64,000 bases of DNA, taken from the NCBI RefSeq assembly GCF_019145375.1, contig NZ_JAHSTX010000002.1:314001-378000 (forward strand), read 5' to 3'. A program made the position numbers and the translations under genes. Positions 54,066 to 62,661 of the stretch are shown piece after piece (position 1 is the first letter of the stretch; each line of letters starts with the position of its first letter). This stretch comes from Pseudomonas triticicola. Its GTDB lineage: Bacteria; Pseudomonadota; Gammaproteobacteria; Pseudomonadales; Pseudomonadaceae. The notes beneath the pieces were generated by a model. It searched no databases, had not been told where the DNA came from, and saw only the letters and a program-made list of their open reading frames with translations.

Positions 54066-55406
54066 ATGACTTTCGCCTCCCTTGGCCTGATCGAACCCTT
54101 GCTGCGCTCCCTCGAGACGCTCGGCTACCAGACCCCGACGCCGGTGCAGGCGCAAGCCATTCCGGCGGTGCTGGCCGGTCGCGACCTGATGGCAGCGGCC
54201 CAGACCGGCACCGGTAAAACTGCCGGTTTCGCCTTGCCGCTGTTGCAGTTGCTGGCCATGGAAGGGCCGAAAGTCACCGCCAACTCGGCGCGTGCGCTGA
54301 TTCTGGTGCCGACCCGCGAGCTCGCCGAGCAGGTCCATGAAGCCGTGCGCCAATACGCCGAGAACCTGCCGCTGCGTACTTACGCAGTGTATGGCGGCGT
54401 CAGCATCAACCCGCAGATGATGAAGCTGCGCGGCGGCGTCGATGTGCTGGTCGCCACGCCCGGTCGCTTGATCGACCTGTTCCGCCAGAACGCGCTGAAA
54501 CTCGATCAGCTGCAAACGCTGGTGCTGGATGAAGCCGATCGTATGCTCGACCTGGGCTTCTCGGAAGAACTGGCGAACATTTACCGCATGCTGCCGAAAA
54601 AGCGCCAGACCCTGCTGTTCTCCGCGACCTTCTCCGATGACATCCGCCTGCTCGCCGGGCAGATGCTCAATGATCCGCTGAGCGTCGAAGTCAGCCCGCG
54701 CAACGTCGCCGCCAACACGGTCAAGCAGTGGATCGTCACCGTAGACAAGAAGCGCAAGGCCGAACTGTTCGTGCACCTGATGCGCAAGAACAAGTGGAAG
54801 CAGGTGCTGGTGTTCGCCAAGACGCGTAATGGCGTCGATGCGCTGGTGGAAAAGCTTCAGGGCCTCGGTGTGAATGCTGACGGCATCCATGGCGACAAAC
54901 CGCAGGCCACGCGCCAGCGCGCGCTGGACCGGTTCAAGCTCAGCGAAGTGCAGATTCTGGTCGCGACCGACGTCGCCGCCCGTGGTCTGGACATCGAAGA
55001 CTTGCCGCTGGTGGTCAACTTCGATCTGCCGATCGTCGCCGAGGATTACATTCACCGCATCGGCCGCACTGGCCGCGCGGGTGCCACCGGTGAGGCGATT
55101 TCGCTGGTGTGTGCCGATGAAGTGAACATGCTCTCGGCGATCGAAATGCTGACGCGGCAGAACCTGAAGCGCCAGAACGAACCGGATTTCGAGCCCGAGC
55201 ACCGCGTGCCGGACACCGATGCCAGGGGTCAGGTGATCAAGAAGCCGAAGAAACCGAAGAAGCCGAAAGCGTCGGGCGGTGGCGGTGGAAAACGCAATCT
55301 GGGCAAGTGGGTCGACAGCGGCGAGACCTCGGCACCGGAGCCATCGATCAAGCCAGTGCGCAAAGTGCCGGTGTTCAATACCGGGCCGCGCAAGCGCAAG
55401 CCTTGA
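54066..55406 (+). CDS. rhlE: DEAD-box RNA helicase RhlE
   Basis: A 446-residue RNA helicase. The Q motif (FASLGL...PTPVQAQAIP), motif I AQTGTGKT (45-52), DEAD (155-158), SAT, VLVFAKTRNGVD and HRIGRTGR are all present, ending at about residue 370. A basic and low-complexity tail (about 390-446, KKPKKPKKPKASGGGGGKR) typical of RhlE follows and binds RNA. The role is in ribosome assembly and RNA decay. The start ATG 54066 follows the YedA-like stop by 52 bases, with a possible -10 TAAACT near 54016. Several RhlE paralogs exist per Pseudomonas genome, so the exact one is not fixed. Confidence 0.92.
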   Translation: MTFASLGLIEPLLRSLETLGYQTPTPVQAQAIPAVLAGRDLMAAAQTGTGKTAGFALPLLQLLAMEGPKVTANSARALILVPTRELAEQVHEAVRQYAENLPLRTYAVYGGVSINPQMMKLRGGVDVLVATPGRLIDLFRQNALKLDQLQTLVLDEADRMLDLGFSEELANIYRMLPKKRQTLLFSATFSDDIRLLAGQMLNDPLSVEVSPRNVAANTVKQWIVTVDKKRKAELFVHLMRKNKWKQVLVFAKTRNGVDALVEKLQGLGVNADGIHGDKPQATRQRALDRFKLSEVQILVATDVAARGLDIEDLPLVVNFDLPIVAEDYIHRIGRTGRAGATGEAISLVCADEVNMLSAIEMLTRQNLKRQNEPDFEPEHRVPDTDARGQVIKKPKKPKKPKASGGGGGKRNLGKWVDSGETSAPEPSIKPVRKVPVFNTGPRKRKP

Positions 55407-55421
55407 GATCAAAGATCAAAA

Positions 55422-55600
55422 GCCCCTCACCCTAACCCTCTCCCGGAGGGAGAGGGGACTGATTGGGGGATGCTTGTGAGTTACGCCGACCTGATATATC
55501 AGATGTGAATGCATAATCGACACGATCGCTCAGGTCGATGCATGACGCCAGACACCTCGGTCGGCTCCCTCTCCTTGGGGAGAGGGCTGGGGTGAGGGGC
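55422..55600. repeat. MITE-like palindromic element, second copy
   Basis: Ends GCCCCTCACCCTAACCCTCT and AGAGGGCTGGGGTGAGGGGC are the same family as at 40373. Here it is a single unit of 179 bases and the interior is inverted: GACGCCAGACACCTCGGTC (55544-55562) is the reverse complement of 40411-40429. It lies between convergent rhlE and the flavoprotein gene. Confidence 0.85.
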
Positions 55601-55609
55601 AGGGGCGAC

Positions 55610-56851
55610 TCAGTTCCCGCGCCGTAACCATTCCAACATCCCAAACCCCGCCGCCCGCCCACTGGCAAAACACCCGGTCAGCAAATAGCCTCCGGTTGGC
55701 GCTTCCCAGTCGAGCATCTCGCCGGCGCAAAACACCCCCGGCAGCGCCTTGAGCATCAAGCGCTCATCCATCGCCTCGAATCTCACGCCACCGGCACTGC
55801 TGATCGCTTCATCCAGCGGACGGGTTTTCACCAAGGTCAGCGGCAACGCTTTGATCGCTCGCGCCAACAGCGCGGGATCGGCGAATGTTTCGGCATCGGT
55901 CAGCTCGCGCAACAGCGCCGCTTTCACTCCATCAATCCCCACCTGACTATGCAGATGCTTGGCCATTGAGCGCGCACCGCGTGGTTTGCTCAGCGCCGCC
56001 TGCAATTTATCCACAGGGCGACCGGGCAGCAGATCAATGTGGATAACCGCCGCGCCATAGCGATTGATCTCTTCGCGAATCGGCGCGGACAGTGCATAGA
56101 TCAGGCTGCCTTCAATGCCGGTGGCGGTGATCACGCATTCGCCCAGACGCGGGATGTCGTCGTTCAAACCGATGGCAATGTTTTTCAGCGGTGCGCCGGC
56201 GAATTTGCTCACCATCAGCTCGCTCCAGGCTTGCACCTCGAAGCCGCAATTGCTTGGCTGCAACGGCGCCAGATCCACGCCGCGCTGCTCCAGCGGCAAC
56301 ATCCACGCGCCATCCGAGCCCAGGCGCGACCAACTGCCGCCGCCGAGGGCGAGCAGGGTGGCGTCGGGGTTTACGCTGATTTCGCCTTGCGGGCTGGCGA
56401 TGCGCAGTGCACAGCTTGCGTCCCAGCCGAGCCAGCGATGGCGGGTGTGGATAACTACGCCGCTGTCGCGCAGGCGCTTGAGCCAGGCGCGCAACAGTGG
56501 CGCGGCCTTCATGTCGGTGGGAAATACGCGGCCGGAGCTGCCGATGAAGGTTTCGATGCCCAGTTCGTGAATCCACTGGCACAGCGCATCGGCATCGAAT
56601 GCGCGCAGCAGCGGGGCGATCTGCGGTGCGCGTTCGCCGTAACGGGAGAGGAACGCCGGGTAGGCTTCGGAGTGGGTGATGTTCATGCCGCCGACCCCGG
56701 CCAGCAGGAACTTGCGCCCGACCGAGGGCATGCCGTCGTACACGTCGACGCGGACTCCGGCCTGGCTCAGCACTTCGGCGGCCATCAGGCCAGCGGGGCC
56801 ACCGCCGATGATGGCGACGTGAGTGTTGGCGGGGAGGGAATTCTGGGTCAT
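55610..56851 (-). CDS. HI0933-like NAD(P)/FAD-dependent oxidoreductase
   Basis: A 413-residue flavoprotein (BaiN/RdsA-type, TIGR03862-like). The FAD site is VAIIGGGPAGLMAAEVLSQA (about 12-31); a second glycine-rich block is GRKFLLAGVGGMNITHSE, and the C-terminal FAD-binding segment is GVFCAGEMLDWEAPTGGYLL. The substrate is unknown. There is no signal peptide, so it is cytoplasmic. Its start follows the REP doublet at 56921 by 70 bases; it is convergent with rhlE. Confidence 0.88.
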   Translation of the reverse strand: MTQNSLPANTHVAIIGGGPAGLMAAEVLSQAGVRVDVYDGMPSVGRKFLLAGVGGMNITHSEAYPAFLSRYGERAPQIAPLLRAFDADALCQWIHELGIETFIGSSGRVFPTDMKAAPLLRAWLKRLRDSGVVIHTRHRWLGWDASCALRIASPQGEISVNPDATLLALGGGSWSRLGSDGAWMLPLEQRGVDLAPLQPSNCGFEVQAWSELMVSKFAGAPLKNIAIGLNDDIPRLGECVITATGIEGSLIYALSAPIREEINRYGAAVIHIDLLPGRPVDKLQAALSKPRGARSMAKHLHSQVGIDGVKAALLRELTDAETFADPALLARAIKALPLTLVKTRPLDEAISSAGGVRFEAMDERLMLKALPGVFCAGEMLDWEAPTGGYLLTGCFASGRAAGFGMLEWLRRGN

Positions 56852-56920
56852 GGGCGTGCGCTGCGGTATGGCGGGACAAGGCGCGCATTCTAACAGCGCT
56901 GAACCCTGTGGGAGACCCCA

Positions 56921-57008
56921 TGTGGGAGCGAGCCTGCTCGCGAACGCGGTCTGTCAGTCAATTAGATGTTGTGGGTGCTAAAGCTTTCGCGAGCAGGCTC
57001 GCTCCCAC
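56921..57008. repeat. REP doublet (REPIN), outward order
   Basis: Direct then inverted copies of the GTGGGAGCGAGC element about 42 bases apart. It lies upstream of the flavoprotein gene and downstream of the histone-deacetylase-like gene. Confidence 0.9.
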
Positions 57009-57144
57009 CGGGGCTGCGGTGTATTTCGAGGCTGGTTAAAAAATAAACAGTGCGCTGGGCGCCTTGGCCAGCATGGCCTGCAGTCCCTTTCACTCAGGTT
57101 ATTCACAGGCAGTTCCACAGCGATTGTGGGTAACGCAACACGTT

Positions 57145-58065
57145 TCAATGACAGCCGTGTGAATCCCACACTCGTTGCGCGCTGTGATGGAGGATGCCGT
57201 GGCGGCGGGCGAGGGCGTGGCGATCCTTGCTGTAGCCGCCGCCAATCACTCCGACCACCGGAATGTCGCGGCCCAGGCAGTGGCGCATCACCCGTTCATC
57301 GCGCTCGGCCACCCCGGCGTCGGTCAGTTGCAGATAACCGAGGGCATCGTCCTTGTGCACATCGACGCCAGCGTCGTAGAGCACCAGATCCGGTTGATAC
57401 AGCGGCAACAGGTAATTGAGTGTGTCATCGACCACCCGCAGATAATCGGCATCGCCCATGCCCTTGGGCAGGGGAATGTCCCAGTCGCTTTCGGCCTTGC
57501 GCGCGGGAAAATTCTTTTCGCAGTGCAGGGAAACGGTAATCGCTTCCGGCGTGTCGTGGAGAATCCGCGCAGTGCCGTCGCCCTGATGCACGTCGCAATC
57601 GAAGATCAGCACGCGATTGACCCGCCCGCTCTGCAACAGGTACTGGCTGATGATCGCCAGGTCATTGAAGATGCAGAACCCGGCCGGGTAATCGTAATGG
57701 GCGTGATGGGTGCCGCCGGCCAGATGACAGGCCAGGCCATGCTCCAGGGCTTGCTCTGCCGCCAGGATCGAGCCGCCCACCGCGCGCACGGTGCGTCGTG
57801 CCAGCGCTTCGTTCCAGGGCAGGCCGAGGCGCCGTTGGTCTTCGCGGGACAACTGGCCGCTCATGTAGCGTTCGATATAGCTGCGGTCATGGGCGAGGGC
57901 GAGGATGTCGTTGGGACAGATCTGCGGGCGCAGCAGGTCGGCGTCGCGGGTCAGGCCGCTGTCGACCAGGTGATCGCGCAGCAGACGAAACTTGTCCATG
58001 GGAAAGCGGTGATCCGCGGGAAACTCGGGGCTGTAGTCTTCGTGATAGATCAACGGCAAGGGCAT
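57145..58065 (-). CDS. Histone-deacetylase-like amidohydrolase
   Basis: A 306-residue zinc hydrolase of the arginase-deacetylase fold, closest by layout to the class IV/HDAC11-like bacterial group (YHEDYSPEFP start). Catalytic histidines are His120 and His121 (LAGGTHHAHYDYPAGF); zinc ligands are Asp158 and His160 (FDCDVHQGDGT) and the aspartate in YDAGVDVHKDD (about 235); GVIGGGYSKDR ends the site. Bacterial members deacetylate acetyl-lysine, acetoin-type or polyamine substrates. It is divergent from the GNAT gene with about 80 bases between, a suggestive pair of deacetylase and acetyltransferase. Confidence 0.9.
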   Translation of the reverse strand: MPLPLIYHEDYSPEFPADHRFPMDKFRLLRDHLVDSGLTRDADLLRPQICPNDILALAHDRSYIERYMSGQLSREDQRRLGLPWNEALARRTVRAVGGSILAAEQALEHGLACHLAGGTHHAHYDYPAGFCIFNDLAIISQYLLQSGRVNRVLIFDCDVHQGDGTARILHDTPEAITVSLHCEKNFPARKAESDWDIPLPKGMGDADYLRVVDDTLNYLLPLYQPDLVLYDAGVDVHKDDALGYLQLTDAGVAERDERVMRHCLGRDIPVVGVIGGGYSKDRHALARRHGILHHSAQRVWDSHGCH

Positions 58066-58147
58066 GGCTTGTTTCGCGCAGAACCTAGGAAAGAATGAAC
58101 GATCCTACCAGCGATGTAGACTCAACGGCATGGAAATGGAGGGGACG

Positions 58148-58717
58148 ATGGAGCCGATACTGGAGCTGCAAAGCGCGCGTTTGTTGATGCGTCAGTGGCA
58201 GGACGAGGATTTGCCGGCATTCGCCGCGATGTGCGCCGATCCGCAGGTGATGCGCTACTTTCCGGCGCCGTTGACCCGGCTCGAAAGTGCCGCACTGATC
58301 GGCCGCGTGCGCGGACATTTTGCCGAGCACGGCTTTGGCCTGTGGGCGCTGGAGCGCAAGGACACGGGCGAGTTCATCGGTTTCACCGGGTTGGGCGTGG
58401 TCGGCTTCGATGCGCCGTTTACCCCGGCGGTGGAGATCGGCTGGCGTCTGGCCAAGGAACATTGGGGCCTGGGTTACGCCAGTGAAGCGGCGTGGACCGC
58501 ACTGCGCGCGGGTTTCGACCAGTTGAAACTGGAGGAAATCGTCTCGTTTACCGCCGGGCAGAATGCGCAGTCGGAGAAGGTCATGCAGGCGATCGGCATG
58601 CATCACGATCCACAGGATGATTTCGATCACCCCAAGCTTGCGCTCGATCACCCGTTGCGCCGTCATGTTCTGTATCGCATCAGCCGCGAACAATGGCTGC
58701 AAACCTTGCATGAATAA
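58148..58717 (+). CDS. GNAT-family N-acetyltransferase
   Basis: A 189-residue acetyltransferase of the RimJ/RimL subgroup: RLLMRQWQDEDLPAFAAMCA, VEIGWRLAKEHWGLGYASEA (acetyl-CoA site) and SEKVMQAIGMHHDPQDDFDH. The target is unknown. The start ATG 58148 has GGAGG six bases upstream; ATGs at 58130 and 58136 have no ribosome site of that quality. It is divergent from the histone-deacetylase-like gene. Confidence 0.87.
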   Translation: MEPILELQSARLLMRQWQDEDLPAFAAMCADPQVMRYFPAPLTRLESAALIGRVRGHFAEHGFGLWALERKDTGEFIGFTGLGVVGFDAPFTPAVEIGWRLAKEHWGLGYASEAAWTALRAGFDQLKLEEIVSFTAGQNAQSEKVMQAIGMHHDPQDDFDHPKLALDHPLRRHVLYRISREQWLQTLHE

Positions 58718-58828
58718 GCCGACACGGACGTTTACAATGGCCGCCATCGTATTTGGCCCGTGCCAGAACCTGAATCGTCCGCCGCAGCCAAGACTGCGCG
58801 GCCATTGCTTTGTGTGAGGAGAGTCTGA

Positions 58829-59698
58829 ATGAGCCAAGTGCTGGAAGATCTGGTCGATCTGCTGACCCTGGAACCGATCGAAGAAAACCTGTTCCGTGGT
58901 CGTAGTCAGGATCTGGGGTTCCGCCAGTTGTTCGGCGGTCAGGTGCTCGGCCAGTCGCTGTCGGCGGCCAGTCAGACGGTGGAAGAAGCGCGCCACGTGC
59001 ACTCGCTGCACGGTTACTTCCTGCGCCCGGGCGATGCCAAGTTGCCGGTGGTGTATTCGGTTGATCGCGTGCGTGATGGTGGCAGCTTCAGCACTCGCCG
59101 CGTGACGGCGATCCAGAAGGGCCACCCGATCTTTACCTGCAGCGCTTCGTTCCAGTACGACGAAAAAGGCTTCGAACATCAGGGTCAGATGCCGGCGGTG
59201 GTCGGCCCGGAAAACCTGCCCTCGGAGCTGGAACTGACCCAGCAGCGCGCGCACCTGATTCCCGAGCATATGCGTGAAAAACTGCTGTGCCCGAAACCGA
59301 TCGAAGTGCGCCCGGTCACCGAAAAAGACCCGTACAACCCGCAACCGGCCGATCCGGTCAAATATGTGTGGTTCCGCGCCGACGGCGCCTTGGCCGACAT
59401 CCCGGCGCTGCACAAATATCTGCTGGCCTACGCCTCGGACTTCGGCCTGCTGACCACGTCGATGTTGCCCCACGGCAAGTCGGTCTGGCAGAAAGACATG
59501 CAGGTCGCCAGCCTCGATCACGCGCTGTGGTTCCACAATGACCTGCGTGCTGATGACTGGTTGCTCTACGCGATGGACAGCCCGTGGGCCGGCAATTCGC
59601 GCGGCTTCTCCCGTGGCAGCGTATTCAACCGCGCCGGGCAACTGGTCGCTTCGGTGACTCAGGAAGGCCTGATTCGCCATCGCAAGGACTGGGCATGA
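58829..59698 (+). CDS. tesB: Acyl-CoA thioesterase II
   Basis: A 289-residue double-hotdog thioesterase that hydrolyses medium- and long-chain acyl-CoA. Both hotdog domains are visible: RSQDLGFRQLFGGQVLGQSL with LHGYFLRPGD in the first, and SLDHALWFHNDLRADDWLLYAM with GRGFSRGSVFN-type segments in the second. Length matches E. coli TesB (286). The stop overlaps the HAD gene (ATGA), so the two are co-translated. Confidence 0.95.
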   Translation: MSQVLEDLVDLLTLEPIEENLFRGRSQDLGFRQLFGGQVLGQSLSAASQTVEEARHVHSLHGYFLRPGDAKLPVVYSVDRVRDGGSFSTRRVTAIQKGHPIFTCSASFQYDEKGFEHQGQMPAVVGPENLPSELELTQQRAHLIPEHMREKLLCPKPIEVRPVTEKDPYNPQPADPVKYVWFRADGALADIPALHKYLLAYASDFGLLTTSMLPHGKSVWQKDMQVASLDHALWFHNDLRADDWLLYAMDSPWAGNSRGFSRGSVFNRAGQLVASVTQEGLIRHRKDWA

Positions 59699-60288
59699 GC
59701 CTGACCGAGGTTCGTCATTGGGTGTTCGACATGGACGGCACGCTGACCGTGGCCGTGCATGACTTCGCGGCGATTCGTGTGGCGCTGGCGATTCCACCCG
59801 AGGACGACATCCTCACCCATCTCGCCGCATTGCCAGCGGATGAAGCGGCGGCCAAGCATGCCTGGTTGCTCGAGCATGAACGCGATCTGGCGCTGGGCTC
59901 GACCCCGGCCACCGGCGCGGTGGAGCTGGTGCGCGACCTGCATGCGCGCGGATATCGCCTCGGCATTCTCACGCGCAATGCGCGGGAGCTGGCGCACGTG
60001 ACGCTGGAGGCGATCGGCCTGGCCGACTGCTTCGCGGTCGAGGATGTGCTGGGTCGCGACGAAGCACCGCCGAAGCCGCATCCGGGCGGGTTGCTGAAAC
60101 TGGCCGAAGCCTGGCAAGTGCCGGCCAGTGACATGGTGATGGTTGGTGATTACCGCTTTGATCTGGATTGCGGCCGAGCAGCGGGGGCGCGGACGGTGCT
60201 GGTGAATCTGCCGGATAACCCGTGGCCGGAATTGACCGATTGGCATGCGAAGGATTGTGTTGAGTTGCGGCGGATGCTGTTTGCCTGA
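59695..60288 (+). CDS. HAD-family phosphatase
   Basis: A 197-residue HAD hydrolase: motif I FDMDGTLTV (Asp12, Asp14), motif II ILTRN, lysine in PPKPHPGG and motif IV MVGDYRFDLDC. A short helical cap (about 20-75) marks subfamily IA, like phosphoglycolate phosphatase (Gph) but smaller. The start ATG 59695 overlaps the tesB stop. Substrate unknown. Confidence 0.88.
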   Translation: MSLTEVRHWVFDMDGTLTVAVHDFAAIRVALAIPPEDDILTHLAALPADEAAAKHAWLLEHERDLALGSTPATGAVELVRDLHARGYRLGILTRNARELAHVTLEAIGLADCFAVEDVLGRDEAPPKPHPGGLLKLAEAWQVPASDMVMVGDYRFDLDCGRAAGARTVLVNLPDNPWPELTDWHAKDCVELRRMLFA

Positions 60289-60309
60289 CATCTTCGTCGC
60301 CTGAGCCGG

Positions 60310-60409
60310 CCCCTTCGCGAGCAAGCTCGCTCCCACATTGGATCTTCAGTGCACACATATTTTGTGCATGTCATAGAGCTATGTGGGAGCGAGCTTGCTC
60401 GCGAAGGGG
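60310..60409. repeat. REP doublet (REPIN), variant GAGCTTGCTCGC
   Basis: Here the centre is GCGAGCAAGCTCGC instead of GCAGGCTCGC, and the arms extend outward by CCCC/GGGG, giving a longer stem. Order is inverted then direct, as at 16044. It lies between the HAD gene and the alpha/beta hydrolase gene. Confidence 0.9.
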
Positions 60410-60431
60410 GCGGTGAATTCAGCAAAAAAAC

Positions 60432-61385
60432 CTACTGATCAAACAACGCCTTCTGCCCCTCCGCCGACGTCAGCATTCCATCCCCGTCATGCCCGACTCC
60501 AGGCACCTCCACCAGCCGCTGATTGACCCCCTCGGGATGCCGGCGCAGTAAGTAGCCGAAATACATTTTTCCGCGCATCAAGCGGTAAGCCCCTTGCGCC
60601 TCGGCCGCGCAGCTCTTATCCAGCGCCGGGTGTTCCGGGTCGACGTCCTGCTGGCCCAACAGATAAATCACCTCGCGTTTGACGTAAGCGCTCTCGACCT
60701 GCAACGGTGTTTGCCCACCGGCATACACCGGCATGTCCGCCAGGCCGTACTTCCAGCGATTGAAACCCGGGCATTGCGCATGGTCGAACGGCACCGGCCG
60801 CTGCTCGTTGAAGTACGCATAAGAAGAGGGATTGGCCACCACGTAGCGCAAGCGAATGCCGTTGGCCTTGAGCGCTGGCTGATCCTTGGCCAGCAGGGCG
60901 TAACGCTGCACCACCTGACCCCCGCCGGAGTGGCCGAAGATCACGATCTGCTTCACGTCCGGAAACTGTTTGCGGTCGCTGAGCCGCGCGACGATTTCGT
61001 CCAGCGCCGCGTAGGAGCTCAGCGGATTTGGCCCGGTGGACAAGCCGCCGCCCATCCACTCGTTGCCCTGCCAGCGCAGCACCGTCGGCGGCAAGGAATA
61101 AAGGGTGACGTCGCTTTCATTGAGAAACTGCGGAGCGATCACCAGCGTGTGCGCGGTCTGCCCGGCGAGTTCGGCGGCACTTTCCGCGCTTTTGCGGTAG
61201 GTCTCGGCGTTGCGCAGGCGACCGTGAATGACGATCAGCACCCGCTCGATCTTCTCCGGTGCCGGGCCGATGCCCACCGCCATTTCGCCGGCCTTGAGTT
61301 GCAGGCGACCGGGGCTGATCGCATCGACGCCGGCCGCTTGCGCGGTGCCGGCGATGAACAGTAACGCCACAAGCCATTTATGCAT
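60432..61385 (-). CDS. Exported alpha/beta hydrolase
   Basis: A 317-residue hydrolase with a signal peptide (residues 1-18, GTAQA). The nucleophile elbow is FGHSGGGQV (Ser153), the histidine is in VPGVGHDGDGM near the C-terminus, and the oxyanion region is LIVIHGRLRNAETY. The sequence resembles secreted lipase/esterase-like proteins; no lid domain is evident. It starts right at the end of the upstream protease gene (TAAATG), so translation is coupled. Two cysteines may form a disulfide. Confidence 0.85.
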   Translation of the reverse strand: MHKWLVALLFIAGTAQAAGVDAISPGRLQLKAGEMAVGIGPAPEKIERVLIVIHGRLRNAETYRKSAESAAELAGQTAHTLVIAPQFLNESDVTLYSLPPTVLRWQGNEWMGGGLSTGPNPLSSYAALDEIVARLSDRKQFPDVKQIVIFGHSGGGQVVQRYALLAKDQPALKANGIRLRYVVANPSSYAYFNEQRPVPFDHAQCPGFNRWKYGLADMPVYAGGQTPLQVESAYVKREVIYLLGQQDVDPEHPALDKSCAAEAQGAYRLMRGKMYFGYLLRRHPEGVNQRLVEVPGVGHDGDGMLTSAEGQKALFDQ

Positions 61386-62270
61386 TTACAGGGTTTTCGC
61401 CGCGAAGGTGTCGCACTGGCTTACCTGGCCTTGCGCGAATCCGGTTTTGAACCAGCGCACCCTTTGCGCTGACGTACCGTGGGTAAACGAGTCCGGCACC
61501 ACGCGGCCCTGACCCTGTTGCTGCAAGCGATCATCGCCGATGGCGTTGGCGGCGTTCAAGGCTTCTTCGATGTCGCCCGGTTCCAGCCAGTTCAGGCGTT
61601 TCTGCGCGTTATACGCCCAGACACCGGCGAGACAGTCGGCCTGCAATTCCTGGCGAACCAGCAAGCCGCCGTCGCCTTCCATTTGCCGGCCTTGCTGACG
61701 CGCCGCCTGCATCTTCGCCGAGACGCCCAGCAGCGTCTGCACATGGTGGCCGACTTCGTGCGCAATCACGTAAGCCTGAGCGAAATCGCCGGCGGCTTTG
61801 AAGCGCTGCGACATTTCCTGAAAGAAGGCCATGTCCAGATAGACCTTCTGGTCGGCCGGGCAGTAGAACGGGCCGGTGGCAGAAGTGGCCATGCCGCACG
61901 CGGAGTTCACCCGATTGCTGAACAGCACCAGTGTCGGGTCTTTGTATTGGCGTCCGGCCTGCTGGAAGATCGGACCCCAAGTGTCTTCGGTGTCGCCGAG
62001 AATCGAGCGGACGAATTCGGCCTGTTCATCATTGGCCGGTGGCGCCTGACGGGTTTGCGAGGAGGGCGCCGGTTGCTCCATCTGCCCGGTCAACTGGCCG
62101 AGGATCTGCATCGGGTCCTGGCCGGTGAGCCAGCCGATGCCGACAATCAGCACGATGGCCGTCAGGCTCAGGCCCTTGCCGCCACCGAAGCGCATGCCGC
62201 CGCCACCGCCGGCATCATCACCTCGGGCGTCGACGACGTTGTCACTGCGTCGGCCTTTTTTCCATAGCAT
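61386..62270 (-). CDS. Neutral zinc metallopeptidase (YpfJ/KPN_02809)
   Basis: A 294-residue membrane-anchored protease. A polar, glycine-rich N-terminus (1-32) precedes one membrane helix (about 34-50), with the domain (about 85-294) outside. The zinc site is HEVGHH (171-176), with a downstream QADCLAGVWAY glutamine/aspartate and paired cysteines (SACG, YCPAD). It belongs to the YpfJ/KPN_02809 neutral zinc peptidase family (PF04228). The start ATG 62270 has GAGG eight bases upstream. Its stop TAA directly precedes the hydrolase ATG. Confidence 0.9.
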   Translation of the reverse strand: MLWKKGRRSDNVVDARGDDAGGGGGMRFGGGKGLSLTAIVLIVGIGWLTGQDPMQILGQLTGQMEQPAPSSQTRQAPPANDEQAEFVRSILGDTEDTWGPIFQQAGRQYKDPTLVLFSNRVNSACGMATSATGPFYCPADQKVYLDMAFFQEMSQRFKAAGDFAQAYVIAHEVGHHVQTLLGVSAKMQAARQQGRQMEGDGGLLVRQELQADCLAGVWAYNAQKRLNWLEPGDIEEALNAANAIGDDRLQQQGQGRVVPDSFTHGTSAQRVRWFKTGFAQGQVSQCDTFAAKTL

Positions 62271-62661
62271 GTGGGAATCCTCTTTTATTGCCGGTGATGA
62301 GTCTGCTGGTGATGAGTGTTGCCGCTGTGTGAGTGTGGCGCCAGTCCGGTCGTCCGTCCATGCACACGCGCCCACATGGTGCGGGCCTGGTATTGACGGT
62401 CGAGCGGGCCGTGAATTCAATCCCGAGTGGAATTTCTTCCGTCGAATTCATGAACCCGCTGTTTCGACGGCAGTCTGTGATGTTGCACACTGGCCGGGCG
62501 CCGAAGTGGCGGGAATCTTGCCTCAAGGTTTTGCCTGGCGGCGGTTTCCCGGCGAAGAAGTGTGCAACCTGTGCGGTTGCTGAAAGCTCAGCCGACTATG
62601 ATTGCCACAACGATTGCCGCCAGCGCGAACGCTCGCCCGGGTATTTTTTCAGAGATTGCCA
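62271..62661. other. Spacer of 391 bases between divergent genes
   Basis: The region lies between the protease gene (leftward) and the DMT transporter (rightward). Short open frames cross it on both strands but none has family features or a good ribosome site. There are local inverted stretches such as GAATTC pairs near 62411 and 62445. Promoters of both flanking genes must be here; none is clear. Confidence 0.5.
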
